DNA of 42,400 bases from an uncultured bacterium (GTDB taxonomy: Bacteria > Verrucomicrobiota > Kiritimatiellia > RFP12 > UBA1067). Position 1 is the stretch's first letter. Every line of letters begins with the position of its first letter. The DNA lies in the NCBI GenBank assembly GCA_902802945.1, contig CADCOC010000050.1:1-42400 (forward strand). The letters are read 5' to 3'. The translations under genes were made by a program, and so were the position numbers. Positions 1-7,974 of this stretch are shown here, piece by piece. The notes below the pieces were generated by a model, which worked only from the letters and a program-made list of their open reading frames with translations, searched no databases and was not told the origin of the DNA.

Positions 1-1
1 T

Positions 2-1483
2 CCCGACAACGACGGCCTAGACACCATCGATGAACTGTTTGTGTACCACACCGACCCCCGCCACCCCGATTCCGACTACGACGGCCTCACGGACTACGAA
101 GAGCTGTTCGTTTACCACACCAACCCGCTTGACCCGTATTCCGCCGGTGGTCCATATAGCGACGGCGTCACAGTGAAGATAGGCGATCTCGATCCGTTCT
201 CCTATCCCGAAGGCTCAACGAACACAGTCCTCGAACACATCTTCTATTCCGGCACCACGAACGGCGCGTTCGCCTATCCGCAACCATCGGATGATACAGC
301 GATTTTGCGCGTGACAGTGTCGGGTACTGGTGTAGGCGACTTGGTCGTTGGCGACAATGTTGTGCCGCTCGTCGCCCCGCCGCAAATGAGGTCTGGTCCG
401 TCGAATCTCCAGCCACCGCTTCTTGTGAAGGTCGTGAGGGGCGAGACATTCAGAGTGTTCAGGCGTGGCAACGAAGAACTTGACGCCGCCCTTGACTTGG
501 ACGACTTCGCGTTTGGATCGTTACCGCCGCACGTGTACGGGTACATCAACTTCCCGAATACGCAGGCGACTCCGGCGTGCATACACGACTTCAACTTGCG
601 GAGCAGGTTCGTATCGCTTTCGACGCGCGAAGACGCGGAACTGTTGACTGCCACTTGGACTGGCGGCGCGGACGTGTCCGTCTCAAACGTCCCGCCGCGT
701 TCGGCCGTGATCAACGCAAACTTCTACGCGGGAAGCATCAAGGAAGTCTCGTATTCGCTTTCGCATCCGCAGTACCTCTTTGGGCAGACGCAGTACAGCC
801 AGCCCGTGCGCTTCTGCCCGCGCCCGAAGAAGAAACCGCCGGACAATCCCGATCCCAATGCCCCAACCAATCCAGAGGATGAATATTCCGACACCCCCAA
901 TCCGGACGATCCTGCGTGGTTTTCTTCCGGCGATGGCGACTCCTCGACCAGCAACGACGGAGAGGAAGGCCATTGGTGTTGCTACTGGGGCACGTGCGGA
1001 AGTTACTGCGAGTGCGGATGCGACTGCGCCAACAATCCCGGCGGCGGACAAAGCGGCGGCGACGAAAACGTGGGCGACAACGAGGATTTCGACGACAGCT
1101 GCCCAGAACACTACGAGCTGTATGAGGAATGCGACTACGCCCATGAGAATGAATATTCTAACTCGGTACTGAACGTAACGCACCTCAACGGCGTCCTCTA
1201 CATCCGCGAGCCGCCGCTGTACGAGCCAATCTACCTAGATGTGCCGACGGAACACACCAACTGCTGCCCGTGTCCCGAACATTGGGAAAACTACGTCGGC
1301 GTCGCCTACAAGTCGTACAGGCTGAACCTCGTCGATTCCAACGGGCTTCCGTTCGACAGGACGGAAACGTCGTGCTACGTCAATGTTGCGGGCGTCTATC
1401 CGAGTTCCGCCGTGGGCGACGCGGAGATCGCGTTCACATCCGAGTTCCGCCGTGGGCGACGCGGAGATCGCGTTCACTCGTAA
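2..1483 (+). CDS. TSP3-repeat secreted protein, N-terminal part of a broken gene (5' end outside window)
   Basis: The frame is open from the first bases of the window, so the true start lies upstream. It opens with two calcium-binding thrombospondin type 3-like units of about 22 residues (PDNDGLD..., then DSDYDGLTDYEEL), each followed by FVYHT(D/N)P. A beta-rich region of unknown family follows. Next comes a Pro/Asp/Asn-rich linker around codons 265-320, then a dense cysteine cluster (CCYWGTCGSYCECGCDC) and later NCCPCPEHW. The frame stops at 1483 only because a 40-bp tandem duplication shifts it. Deleting one copy joins it directly to the alpha/beta-hydrolase frame that ends at 3740, so the two are almost certainly one gene of more than 1,200 codons. 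TSP3 repeats are usual in exported proteins and cell-surface adhesins or enzymes. The calcium-binding role is inferred from the Asp pattern; the function of the middle part is unknown. Confidence 0.75.
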   Translation, partial: PDNDGLDTIDELFVYHTDPRHPDSDYDGLTDYEELFVYHTNPLDPYSAGGPYSDGVTVKIGDLDPFSYPEGSTNTVLEHIFYSGTTNGAFAYPQPSDDTAILRVTVSGTGVGDLVVGDNVVPLVAPPQMRSGPSNLQPPLLVKVVRGETFRVFRRGNEELDAALDLDDFAFGSLPPHVYGYINFPNTQATPACIHDFNLRSRFVSLSTREDAELLTATWTGGADVSVSNVPPRSAVINANFYAGSIKEVSYSLSHPQYLFGQTQYSQPVRFCPRPKKKPPDNPDPNAPTNPEDEYSDTPNPDDPAWFSSGDGDSSTSNDGEEGHWCCYWGTCGSYCECGCDCANNPGGGQSGGDENVGDNEDFDDSCPEHYELYEECDYAHENEYSNSVLNVTHLNGVLYIREPPLYEPIYLDVPTEHTNCCPCPEHWENYVGVAYKSYRLNLVDSNGLPFDRTETSCYVNVAGVYPSSAVGDAEIAFTSEFRRGRRGDRVHS

Positions 1484-3740
1484 CGGCGACATCTACCATC
1501 ACCAGCACAGGACCGTCCTCGGCGTGGCGATAAAGGGACACCAGTTCGACCTAGCGCCATACAACGCGCTCAATCCTGATTTCGGCTATCCGATGACCGT
1601 CTGTACAAACCTCTGGTACGCGCCCCAGATGCGCCTTGTCACCAATGTCAAGCTGCCGGGCGGCCACGTGCGCCTTGAACTTGCAAACGCGAGCGGGCAG
1701 TTCACGGTGTGGTACCCAGACTACCACGGCGGGACGTACCGCAAGTTGCTCGACACGTCGTCAACGCGCGTCAAGAACCTCACCATGGCGTACTGGAAGG
1801 CGCTGATGCGCCGCGCCACCAACGGCACCACGGCGGAACTGCCGATCTACATCACCTCGTCCGCACCCGGCACGGTCACGCTCAAGTTCCGCTACTGGAA
1901 CGTCATCGACGACAAACTCGTGGAGGACGAGGCCGTGCAGTGCATCACGTCCGTCCGCCCGCCGCTTCGTCTCGACATCACCCGCGACGGTTCCATCGAC
2001 GACGGCGACGCTGCGGCATGGCTCAGCGGCAGGACGTTCTACTACTGGATGAACGAGGACAAATTCACCGGCGACTGGATTAATCAAGGGCTCAATCTCA
2101 CTCCGAACACATGGGACTTCACGGTCAACGGCACGTTCGACCTCGTGAACCTATTCCCCGTCGCGCTCGACCTTTCGTCGTTCACCAACGCATGGCAGGG
2201 ACGTGTTACGTACACGATCAAGCCGAAGTGGGGTGCCGTAAACACGTTCAACTACTGCTTTGCGGATGTTCCGTGGAACAAGGCCGGCACAATCCAGACG
2301 ACCAACGTCATGACAACGGCAGGGCAGTCGCTGTCATCCGCATCCCTTACTGCGTTGCCGTCGGAAGGATATACTCTGCCGTATTCCTTCATCACATCAT
2401 TCTCCGAAGATTCCGGGCTGATGATCTGCGAGGCGAAGTCGGAATATGTCTCGCTGCAAGTCGATATTAAGTTGGGAGAAAAGGTCCTCTACAGGTATTA
2501 CGCGCCGATGACGATACTTCCCGTCAAGCAGATGTACAACTGGTATAATTTCCGCAACTATTCCGGCGAGGCGCGAAAGCGGACTTCCGAACATCACGTC
2601 CTATACGAAGAGCACAACACCAAGTCGCTCATCTTCCTCCACGGCGCGAACGTCAACGAGGATCAAGCCGAAGTGTGGGGAGATGTCCTGTTCAAGAGGC
2701 TGTGGCTGTCCGGTATGCGCGCCGACTTCTACAACGTGGACTGGCGCAGCAACATCGGAGATCCTGCAAACTACCAGCAGAATGCATCAAACGCCTTCGT
2801 CGTGGCGAGCCAGATTGTATCAACGCTGACAAACAGCATACCCGGCGAGAAAGTCATCATGGCACACTCACTCGGCAACATGGTCGTGTCGTCAATGATT
2901 CAAGATTACGGACTGAAAGTTTCCAAATACTTGATGTGCGATTCTGCCGTTCCTTCCGAAGCATATTATCCCGCAAACGACGTTTCAATCAGGGTCTCGC
3001 AACTTGTTCATCCTGACTGGGAGGAGTATCCGACAAACTCATGGGCATCAAATTGGCACAAGTTGTTTGCCAACGATCTTTCCGATGACAGGCGGAAGCT
3101 TGGTTGGCCGGGGCGCTTTTCAAGTGTGGCGCAATATGCGGTCAACTTCTACTCGACGGGTGACGAGGTTCTTGAACTTTTGGACGACAATGACATCTAT
3201 GTCTGGACGGGGATTACTTCGGGCTATGTACAGTATTCTTGGCATCATCAGGAACTTTGGAAAGGACGCGCGTCCGCAAATGTATTAGGCGGCACGACGT
3301 GGTCAGGCTGGAACATTGAGGAGAACGTGTTGGGCGTCAATAAGATATCCGTGTCAGAGGCGCAGCAGATGTCCCCTGAAGACTTCAAGACAAATACCGT
3401 GTTCTATTGCTATCCTTCAAGCATGAATTCGACAAACATCAGTCTGTTGGTTAGGGCTGCGCATCTAACGCAAGGTATCCCAGCCTTGACTAGACCAACT
3501 GGAGCGACAAGAATTCTATTCGGGATTTCAAGCTATAATAATTTTAATGTAGATCAGACGGGGGATGTTTTAGATGATAACAATCAAAATAATTCAACAT
3601 TTGGAATACAGCGTCCAAACAATTGGCCAACAAGAACTCGTTGGGAAAATCGTTGGCTTCATTCTGACATGAAGGATGTGTCGTATTTCTACAATTTTAA
3701 GTTCTATGAAAAGGTAATTGAGAAAGGTGGTTTGAGATGA
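1383..3740 (+). CDS. C-terminal part of the TSP3 protein: alpha/beta-hydrolase domain
   Basis: This is the downstream frame of the gene broken by the duplication at 1398-1477; the ATG at 1383 is probably not a real start, and true coding begins inside the duplication. The last 400 codons carry an alpha/beta-hydrolase (lipase/esterase-like) fold. LIFLHGAN gives the oxyanion-hole strand, and AHSLGNMV gives the nucleophile elbow with Ser at 2868-2870. An Asp lies in LMCDSAVP, and a likely catalytic His sits in RWLHSDMKDV close to the C terminus. Substrate is unknown; peptide, ester or lipid are all possible. The last 250 bases are markedly AT-richer, with A/T-ending codons, unlike the GC-rich start, which suggests that the C-terminal end has a different history. 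The stop overlaps the next gene's ATG (ATGA), so they are translationally coupled. Confidence 0.75.
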   Translation: MLRASIRVPPWATRRSRSHPSSAVGDAEIAFTRNGDIYHHQHRTVLGVAIKGHQFDLAPYNALNPDFGYPMTVCTNLWYAPQMRLVTNVKLPGGHVRLELANASGQFTVWYPDYHGGTYRKLLDTSSTRVKNLTMAYWKALMRRATNGTTAELPIYITSSAPGTVTLKFRYWNVIDDKLVEDEAVQCITSVRPPLRLDITRDGSIDDGDAAAWLSGRTFYYWMNEDKFTGDWINQGLNLTPNTWDFTVNGTFDLVNLFPVALDLSSFTNAWQGRVTYTIKPKWGAVNTFNYCFADVPWNKAGTIQTTNVMTTAGQSLSSASLTALPSEGYTLPYSFITSFSEDSGLMICEAKSEYVSLQVDIKLGEKVLYRYYAPMTILPVKQMYNWYNFRNYSGEARKRTSEHHVLYEEHNTKSLIFLHGANVNEDQAEVWGDVLFKRLWLSGMRADFYNVDWRSNIGDPANYQQNASNAFVVASQIVSTLTNSIPGEKVIMAHSLGNMVVSSMIQDYGLKVSKYLMCDSAVPSEAYYPANDVSIRVSQLVHPDWEEYPTNSWASNWHKLFANDLSDDRRKLGWPGRFSSVAQYAVNFYSTGDEVLELLDDNDIYVWTGITSGYVQYSWHHQELWKGRASANVLGGTTWSGWNIEENVLGVNKISVSEAQQMSPEDFKTNTVFYCYPSSMNSTNISLLVRAAHLTQGIPALTRPTGATRILFGISSYNNFNVDQTGDVLDDNNQNNSTFGIQRPNNWPTRTRWENRWLHSDMKDVSYFYNFKFYEKVIEKGGLR
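1398..1477 (+). repeat. Exact 40-bp tandem duplication causing a frameshift
   Basis: Bases 1398-1437 and 1438-1477 are identical. Forty is not a multiple of three, so the duplication moves the reading frame by one base. The upstream frame then ends at a stop at 1481-1483. Removing one copy gives a continuous peptide across the junction (AVGDAEIAFTRNGDIYHH). Confidence 0.97.
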
Positions 3741-4690
3741 TGTCTAGAATTAGAGTTTCGGCACTGTTAGTGATGATTATGGTGTCGGCTGCAGGATTGG
3801 CTTATAAGAGTGACCCTGCATACAATAAAGCCCGTAGGTCAGGGGCGCAGGTACAAATGAAGCTGTGTATAACAAATGACATGGGTGTTCCCATTCCTAA
3901 TGCATCGGTTCATGTTTTGATGGGAATGAACTTTAGGGAACGGTCCTATGATATAGATGGCAAGTCGGATACGAACGGCCTTTTTGTAGTTGAAGGGAAT
4001 ACTACCGGTAATGAAATCATCATTGAGGTGACGAAGGATAGGTATTATAAGTCCTCACAAAAAATCTGTTTTATAACGATGGGGAGGGAATATGAGGTCA
4101 AAGACGGGCGTTGGCAACCATGGGGTATGTCAGTCCCTATAACGTTGCGCGAGATACGCGCTCCCGTGCAACTTGTTGTACAGAAGGAGTTGTATAAAAT
4201 CCCAACGACTAATACGCTAGTGGGGTTTGACATGGCTTTGAAGGATTGGGTGTCTCCCAATGGTAAAGGAGAACATGCAGATTTTGAAGTTTTCTTAACT
4301 TGGGATGGTAAACCGCTGTATTATACGCAACACACGCAACTAGATATGCTCTTCCCAGAAAAACATGCTGGGTACTATGTCTTTGACAACATAAAGGGAT
4401 CCCGTTTTGGAGGCCCATACATGGCGGATACGAACAGTACATTTCAAACAGGCTTTAGTTGCATGTCGAGCTTTGTAAATGGAGAACCTCGTTTCAGCGG
4501 GGTGGATATTGGCCAGTCATTGATTGTTCGTAGCCGTTGTAAAGTCGACAATGAGGGGCATTTGGTCAGTGCAAACTATTCGACAATAAAAAATATTACC
4601 GTTGAAGCTGGATGGACCGGAGAGGTCATGATGATGATACGATATTATTTCAACCCCACCCCCAACGACACAAACCTTGAGCCTAAATGA
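3737..4690 (+). CDS. Secreted protein with carboxypeptidase-regulatory-like domain, paralog 1
   Basis: A protein of 317 residues starts at the ATG that overlaps the hydrolase stop, with AAAGGTGG about 7 bases upstream. The N terminus is a signal peptide (VSALLVMIMVSAAGLA). Residues 35-110 look like a transthyretin/carboxypeptidase-regulatory beta-sandwich (N-D-x-G-V-P-I-P-N-A, then D-T-N-G-L-F). The C-terminal half (about 150-317) is not a family I can name. It has the pattern KGEHADFEVFLTWDG, then LIVRSRCKVDNEG, and ends in FNPTPNDTNLEPK. Two further paralogs follow in tandem with the same order of motifs, this copy being the most divergent. Base composition is much more AT-rich than in the flanking genes, suggesting acquisition. 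It is exported, and may act with, or protect against, the hydrolase encoded just upstream; that role is an inference. Confidence 0.8.
   Translation: MMSRIRVSALLVMIMVSAAGLAYKSDPAYNKARRSGAQVQMKLCITNDMGVPIPNASVHVLMGMNFRERSYDIDGKSDTNGLFVVEGNTTGNEIIIEVTKDRYYKSSQKICFITMGREYEVKDGRWQPWGMSVPITLREIRAPVQLVVQKELYKIPTTNTLVGFDMALKDWVSPNGKGEHADFEVFLTWDGKPLYYTQHTQLDMLFPEKHAGYYVFDNIKGSRFGGPYMADTNSTFQTGFSCMSSFVNGEPRFSGVDIGQSLIVRSRCKVDNEGHLVSANYSTIKNITVEAGWTGEVMMMIRYYFNPTPNDTNLEPK
4649..4690 (+). repeat. Conserved 42-bp 3' end, copy 1
   Basis: This encodes FNPTPNDTNLEPK plus the stop. It is nearly identical at base level to 5634-5675 and 6616-6657, while the rest of the three genes has diverged strongly. Confidence 0.9.
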
Positions 4691-4712
4691 ACACTGATAA
4701 TGGTGGGTTACG

Positions 4713-5675
4713 ATGAGACTGAAGAGTAGAGCTATAGTAGCGTTATTTTGGGTATCATCCCTTTCGGCGCTCGCACGCCCGGACAAGGATTTTATTAATG
4801 CCATTCAACGTGGTGCAAATGCAGAGCTAACCGTAAGGGTAGTGGATGACGCAAAGCAACCTGTTGGAGATGCGAAAGTCCGAGTTAGGTTTGATTCGGC
4901 TTTTAAAGCATCGGGAGAGGTGAAATCCCTTGTCACAGATACCAATGGATCAGCACGTGTTATTGGGCGTACAGGAAAATCGGTCATGCTTCATGTCACA
5001 AAGAATGGATATTACGCTTCTCATGACGAAATCAACTATGTTGCGATGGGGCATGGTGCTTCTGGCGGATATTGGCTGCCTCGCAATCTTGAAAAGACAA
5101 TAGTATTACGTCCTGTAAAGGACCCCAAGGCGGCAGGTCCAAAAATAGGAGGATTTAGGACCTCAAAAAAAATTGGTGAATGGTTGAAGTATGACCTTGA
5201 AACTGGTGATTTCGTTTCACCTGAAGGGAAAGGGACGATTGGTGATTTTGAGGTCCTTTTCAACTGGGACGGGAAGTTGGGTAACGAATATTCGGGAATG
5301 AGTGTGAAAATTAGATTCCCTGATGAATATTCAGGTGGTTGTTACGTTGACAAGGTCATGTGTAGTGATTTTAAAGGTGCATATGCATTTCCCTTGTCGA
5401 AACACCTTCTTCATGAAATCTTTTATTTTGCCCATGTAGAGAGAAACCATAAGACGGGAGAGTTCATTAGGAGAGAGGAGAAGTTGTTTGATGGGACAAA
5501 AACATTGCTCGTGAGAAGTCGATGTGAAGTTGATCCTCTGACGAAGAAAATCGTCAAATGTCATTATTCACAAATCTCTAATCTCCAGTTTGGCTGTGGC
5601 TACGACGGTATAGTGTTTCTTGTCGAATCATTTTTCAACCCCACACCCAACGACACGAACCTTGAGCCGAAATGA
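4713..5675 (+). CDS. Secreted protein with carboxypeptidase-regulatory-like domain, paralog 2
   Basis: A protein of 320 residues begins 22 bases after paralog 1. The signal peptide (AIVALFWVSSLSALA) is followed by DKDFINAIQRGANAELTVRV, then a beta-sandwich with VDDAKQPVGDAKVRVRF and TDTNGSARV. The central DFVSPEGKGTIGDFEVLFNWDG and the late TLLVRSRCEVD match paralogs 1 and 3, and the C terminus is again FNPTPNDTNLEPK. It is closer to paralog 3 than to paralog 1. There is no lipobox, so it is probably periplasmic or released. Function is unknown. The co-linear array suggests repeated gene duplication with diversification of the middle part. Confidence 0.8.
   Translation: MRLKSRAIVALFWVSSLSALARPDKDFINAIQRGANAELTVRVVDDAKQPVGDAKVRVRFDSAFKASGEVKSLVTDTNGSARVIGRTGKSVMLHVTKNGYYASHDEINYVAMGHGASGGYWLPRNLEKTIVLRPVKDPKAAGPKIGGFRTSKKIGEWLKYDLETGDFVSPEGKGTIGDFEVLFNWDGKLGNEYSGMSVKIRFPDEYSGGCYVDKVMCSDFKGAYAFPLSKHLLHEIFYFAHVERNHKTGEFIRREEKLFDGTKTLLVRSRCEVDPLTKKIVKCHYSQISNLQFGCGYDGIVFLVESFFNPTPNDTNLEPK
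5634..5675 (+). repeat. Conserved 42-bp 3' end, copy 2
   Basis: Same 14-codon end as at 4649-4690 and 6616-6657, with only a few base differences. It is followed by a 22-base spacer and the next ATG. Confidence 0.9.
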
Positions 5676-5697
5676 GTGTCCTGAAAGGAAATCTGCG

Positions 5698-6657
5698 ATG
5701 AGATGTCAGATGGCTATCCCGACGTTGGCAGTATTGGTTCTAGCACAATTTGCCATGTATGCGCGTGCAGATAGTGATTTGCTACGGGCCATCAAATACG
5801 GGGCTACGGCACAATTGACAGTGAAAATAGTTGACGATGCGAAACAACCAGTTGAAGGGGCAAAGGTTGAAGCGCGTTTTGACGCCGCACTTAGTGCATC
5901 TGGTGAGTCGAAGTCGTTTGTTACTGATACAAATGGCATGGCAGTCGTTTCTGGAAAGACGGGCAAGTCGGTTTCACTTAGGGCAACAAAGGATGGGTAC
6001 TATGGTTCTACAGATGAAGTCTGTTTTGTTTCAATGGGTCAGGGCGTAAAGAATGGAACATGGCAACCCAATGACTTTAAGAAAATAATAGTACTGAATC
6101 AAATGAAGAATCCGATGGCGACAAGACCAAATGTCTCTTATGGTAGATATACTAACATTACCGGAAAATGGTTGGGATTTGATATTGCGCAATATGATTT
6201 TGTAAAACCTAATGGCAAAGGCGAAGTCGCTGACTTTGAGGTGAAATTTGAATGGGATGGCCAGCGCGGGGAGAATTTCCATGGCATGGACATGGATATG
6301 CGTTTCCCGGAGTCTTTTGCGGGAGCATACTATCATGAACGAGTAATGCAGAGCGAATTCAAGGATGCGTATTCTGCCTCCACAAACGCCACGTATCAGA
6401 AAACCTTCACTTTTTATTCTCGTCCAATACGAAATCTCGCTGGCGAAATCGTAGCGAGAAATCAAAGACATTTTGACACCACGAAAACATTGATTGTCAG
6501 AAGCAGATGTGTCTTGAATGACGATGGGACTTTGAAGAGTGCTCGATATTCGGAGATTACAGATTTGTCGTTCGGGTGCGGAAGAAAAGGTGCTTGGATA
6601 ATGTTCCAACCGATCTTCAACCCCACCCCCAACGACACGAACCTTGAGCCGAAATGA
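5698..6657 (+). CDS. Secreted protein with carboxypeptidase-regulatory-like domain, paralog 3
   Basis: The frame is open from 5620, but the start is placed at the ATG at 5698. That ATG is preceded by GAAAGGAA, lies exactly 22 bases after paralog 2, and begins a clear signal peptide (MAIPTLAVLVLAQFAMYARA). The 319-residue product has the same layout as paralogs 1 and 2: VDDAKQPVEGAKVEARF and TDTNGMAVV in the beta-sandwich, KPNGKGEVADFEVKFEWDG in the centre, TLIVRSRCVLNDDG later, and the C terminus FNPTPNDTNLEPK. It is the last gene of the AT-rich tract; GC-rich sequence resumes within about 60 bases of its stop. Family and function are not recognised. Secretion and paralogy are directly visible. 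Confidence 0.8.
   Translation: MRCQMAIPTLAVLVLAQFAMYARADSDLLRAIKYGATAQLTVKIVDDAKQPVEGAKVEARFDAALSASGESKSFVTDTNGMAVVSGKTGKSVSLRATKDGYYGSTDEVCFVSMGQGVKNGTWQPNDFKKIIVLNQMKNPMATRPNVSYGRYTNITGKWLGFDIAQYDFVKPNGKGEVADFEVKFEWDGQRGENFHGMDMDMRFPESFAGAYYHERVMQSEFKDAYSASTNATYQKTFTFYSRPIRNLAGEIVARNQRHFDTTKTLIVRSRCVLNDDGTLKSARYSEITDLSFGCGRKGAWIMFQPIFNPTPNDTNLEPK
6616..6657 (+). repeat. Conserved 42-bp 3' end, copy 3
   Basis: Third copy of the FNPTPNDTNLEPK-stop segment. A 22-base spacer and an ATGATG at 6680 follow, the same distance as between the paralogs. That frame closes after about 21 codons, so any fourth member is gone. Confidence 0.85.
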
Positions 6658-6687
6658 ACATTGAGAAATCAGGTCGGCGATGATGAA

Positions 6688-7974
6688 ATGGCACTATGGA
6701 AGTCCGAGGGTCAGACCCCCTGTTCCCCCAACGGTGGGCGGCTGATCGGTTTCGCGTGCGCGGCGCTTGTCCTGGCGGCGGGCGGGATGGCGCATGCCGC
6801 GCTGCCGGAACGTGTGGCGATCGTGTACAGCGACTGGAGCAAAAGCGCCTTTGCCAACGAATACGACAAGCACCTGAAGCGGCAGGGGTGGGCCTTTGAC
6901 AAATACGGGAACATCCGCCTGCCGGAACTGTCGGGAAAACTCGGCAGGTACAATCTCGTGATTGCGGCCTCCGTGGCGAACTACACGCAGACGGTGAAGA
7001 TGGCTCCTTTCGCGGAGGCGTGGCGGAAGTGGCTTGCGGACGGCGGAACGCTCATTGTCACGGATGCGAACTACGGAAGCGTGCTCGGCAACTGGGTGGC
7101 GTCGTTCGGCCCCGGGTTCGAGTCGGGCTGCGCCCTCTGCTCGGCACATACGAAGCCCTCGGACGCCACGCGCGCGGTGGCCGTGCGCCCGGATCCGCTG
7201 CTCGCGTGTCCGCAGCCGCTCGGAGACCTGTTCCAGAAGCACTACCGCCAGTGGACGCACCTGACGAAGCTCGGACCCGACTGGCATACGCCGATCACTT
7301 GCGTGGACGGTGCCCCGCTCTTCGCCTATCGCCGCTTCGGCAAGGGTCTGGTCGTTCTCACCTCCGCCGCCTCGCTGCGCAACAGCCCGATCGCGTCCGC
7401 GCTGCTGGAGAACGTCGCGGCCGACAGGCGTCTGCGTGAGAAGGGAATCGAGGTCCTGTCATTCGAGCCGAATCTGCCGGGCGGCAGCCCGGCGGAGCGC
7501 GTCAGCCGCCTTCGCCTGAAATTCGCGCCGGGAGGCGCGCGCAAGGTGACGGCGACGCTCGCCGCGCGGAACGGCCGCGCGAAGGGAAAGGCTGAGGCGA
7601 AGGCGGTCGAAGAGGCCGCGGTGCCGCCGTCAGGCGAGGTGACGCTCGCGCCCGCGTGCGCGCTCGTGCGGAACGGCGTGGTGGCGTCGCGGCTGGAGGT
7701 TGCGCTTGACGGCGAGACGATTTTCTCCTGCTCGTGGGAGGAGACCCTTCCGGATGTGCTTTCGATCAAGTTCAAGCGGAAGCACCTCTATCCCGGCGAC
7801 GCCGTCTTGCCGCAGGTGACGATCTGTCCGCCGGCGGAGGGACGCGGTCAGCTGACGGGCGTAGCGTGGCGGATCGACGGCGGCGAATGGCACGAACGCG
7901 CGGCGCAGGACGGCACATGGACGATTCCGGCGTTTCGCCCGGCACGTGTTGCAGGCGCGGCTCGTCTACCATGA
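6688..7974 (+). CDS. Glycoside-hydrolase-like protein, N-terminal part of a frameshifted gene
   Basis: I chose the ATG at 6688; the frame is open from a TTG at 6661, and no good ribosome binding site is visible. A hydrophobic segment ending GGMAHA-A looks like a signal peptide. Residues 40-230 resemble a class I glutamine-amidotransferase-like (ThuA/beta-galactosidase trimerisation-like) Rossmann fold: RVAIVYSDWS, YNLVIAAS, WLADGGTLIVTDA, GKGLVVLTSAAS. A beta-sandwich region follows. The frame ends in an unnatural tail (PARVAGAARLP) at 7974, while the next frame carries the expected continuation RHVLQARLVYHDG from about 7941. Removing one G within CCCGG (7938-7942) restores a single product of about 800 residues. 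A sequencing indel or a true pseudogene are both possible. GGGTCAGACCC at 6708-6718 lies inside the 5' end. Confidence 0.7.
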   Translation: MALWKSEGQTPCSPNGGRLIGFACAALVLAAGGMAHAALPERVAIVYSDWSKSAFANEYDKHLKRQGWAFDKYGNIRLPELSGKLGRYNLVIAASVANYTQTVKMAPFAEAWRKWLADGGTLIVTDANYGSVLGNWVASFGPGFESGCALCSAHTKPSDATRAVAVRPDPLLACPQPLGDLFQKHYRQWTHLTKLGPDWHTPITCVDGAPLFAYRRFGKGLVVLTSAASLRNSPIASALLENVAADRRLREKGIEVLSFEPNLPGGSPAERVSRLRLKFAPGGARKVTATLAARNGRAKGKAEAKAVEEAAVPPSGEVTLAPACALVRNGVVASRLEVALDGETIFSCSWEETLPDVLSIKFKRKHLYPGDAVLPQVTICPPAEGRGQLTGVAWRIDGGEWHERAAQDGTWTIPAFRPARVAGAARLP

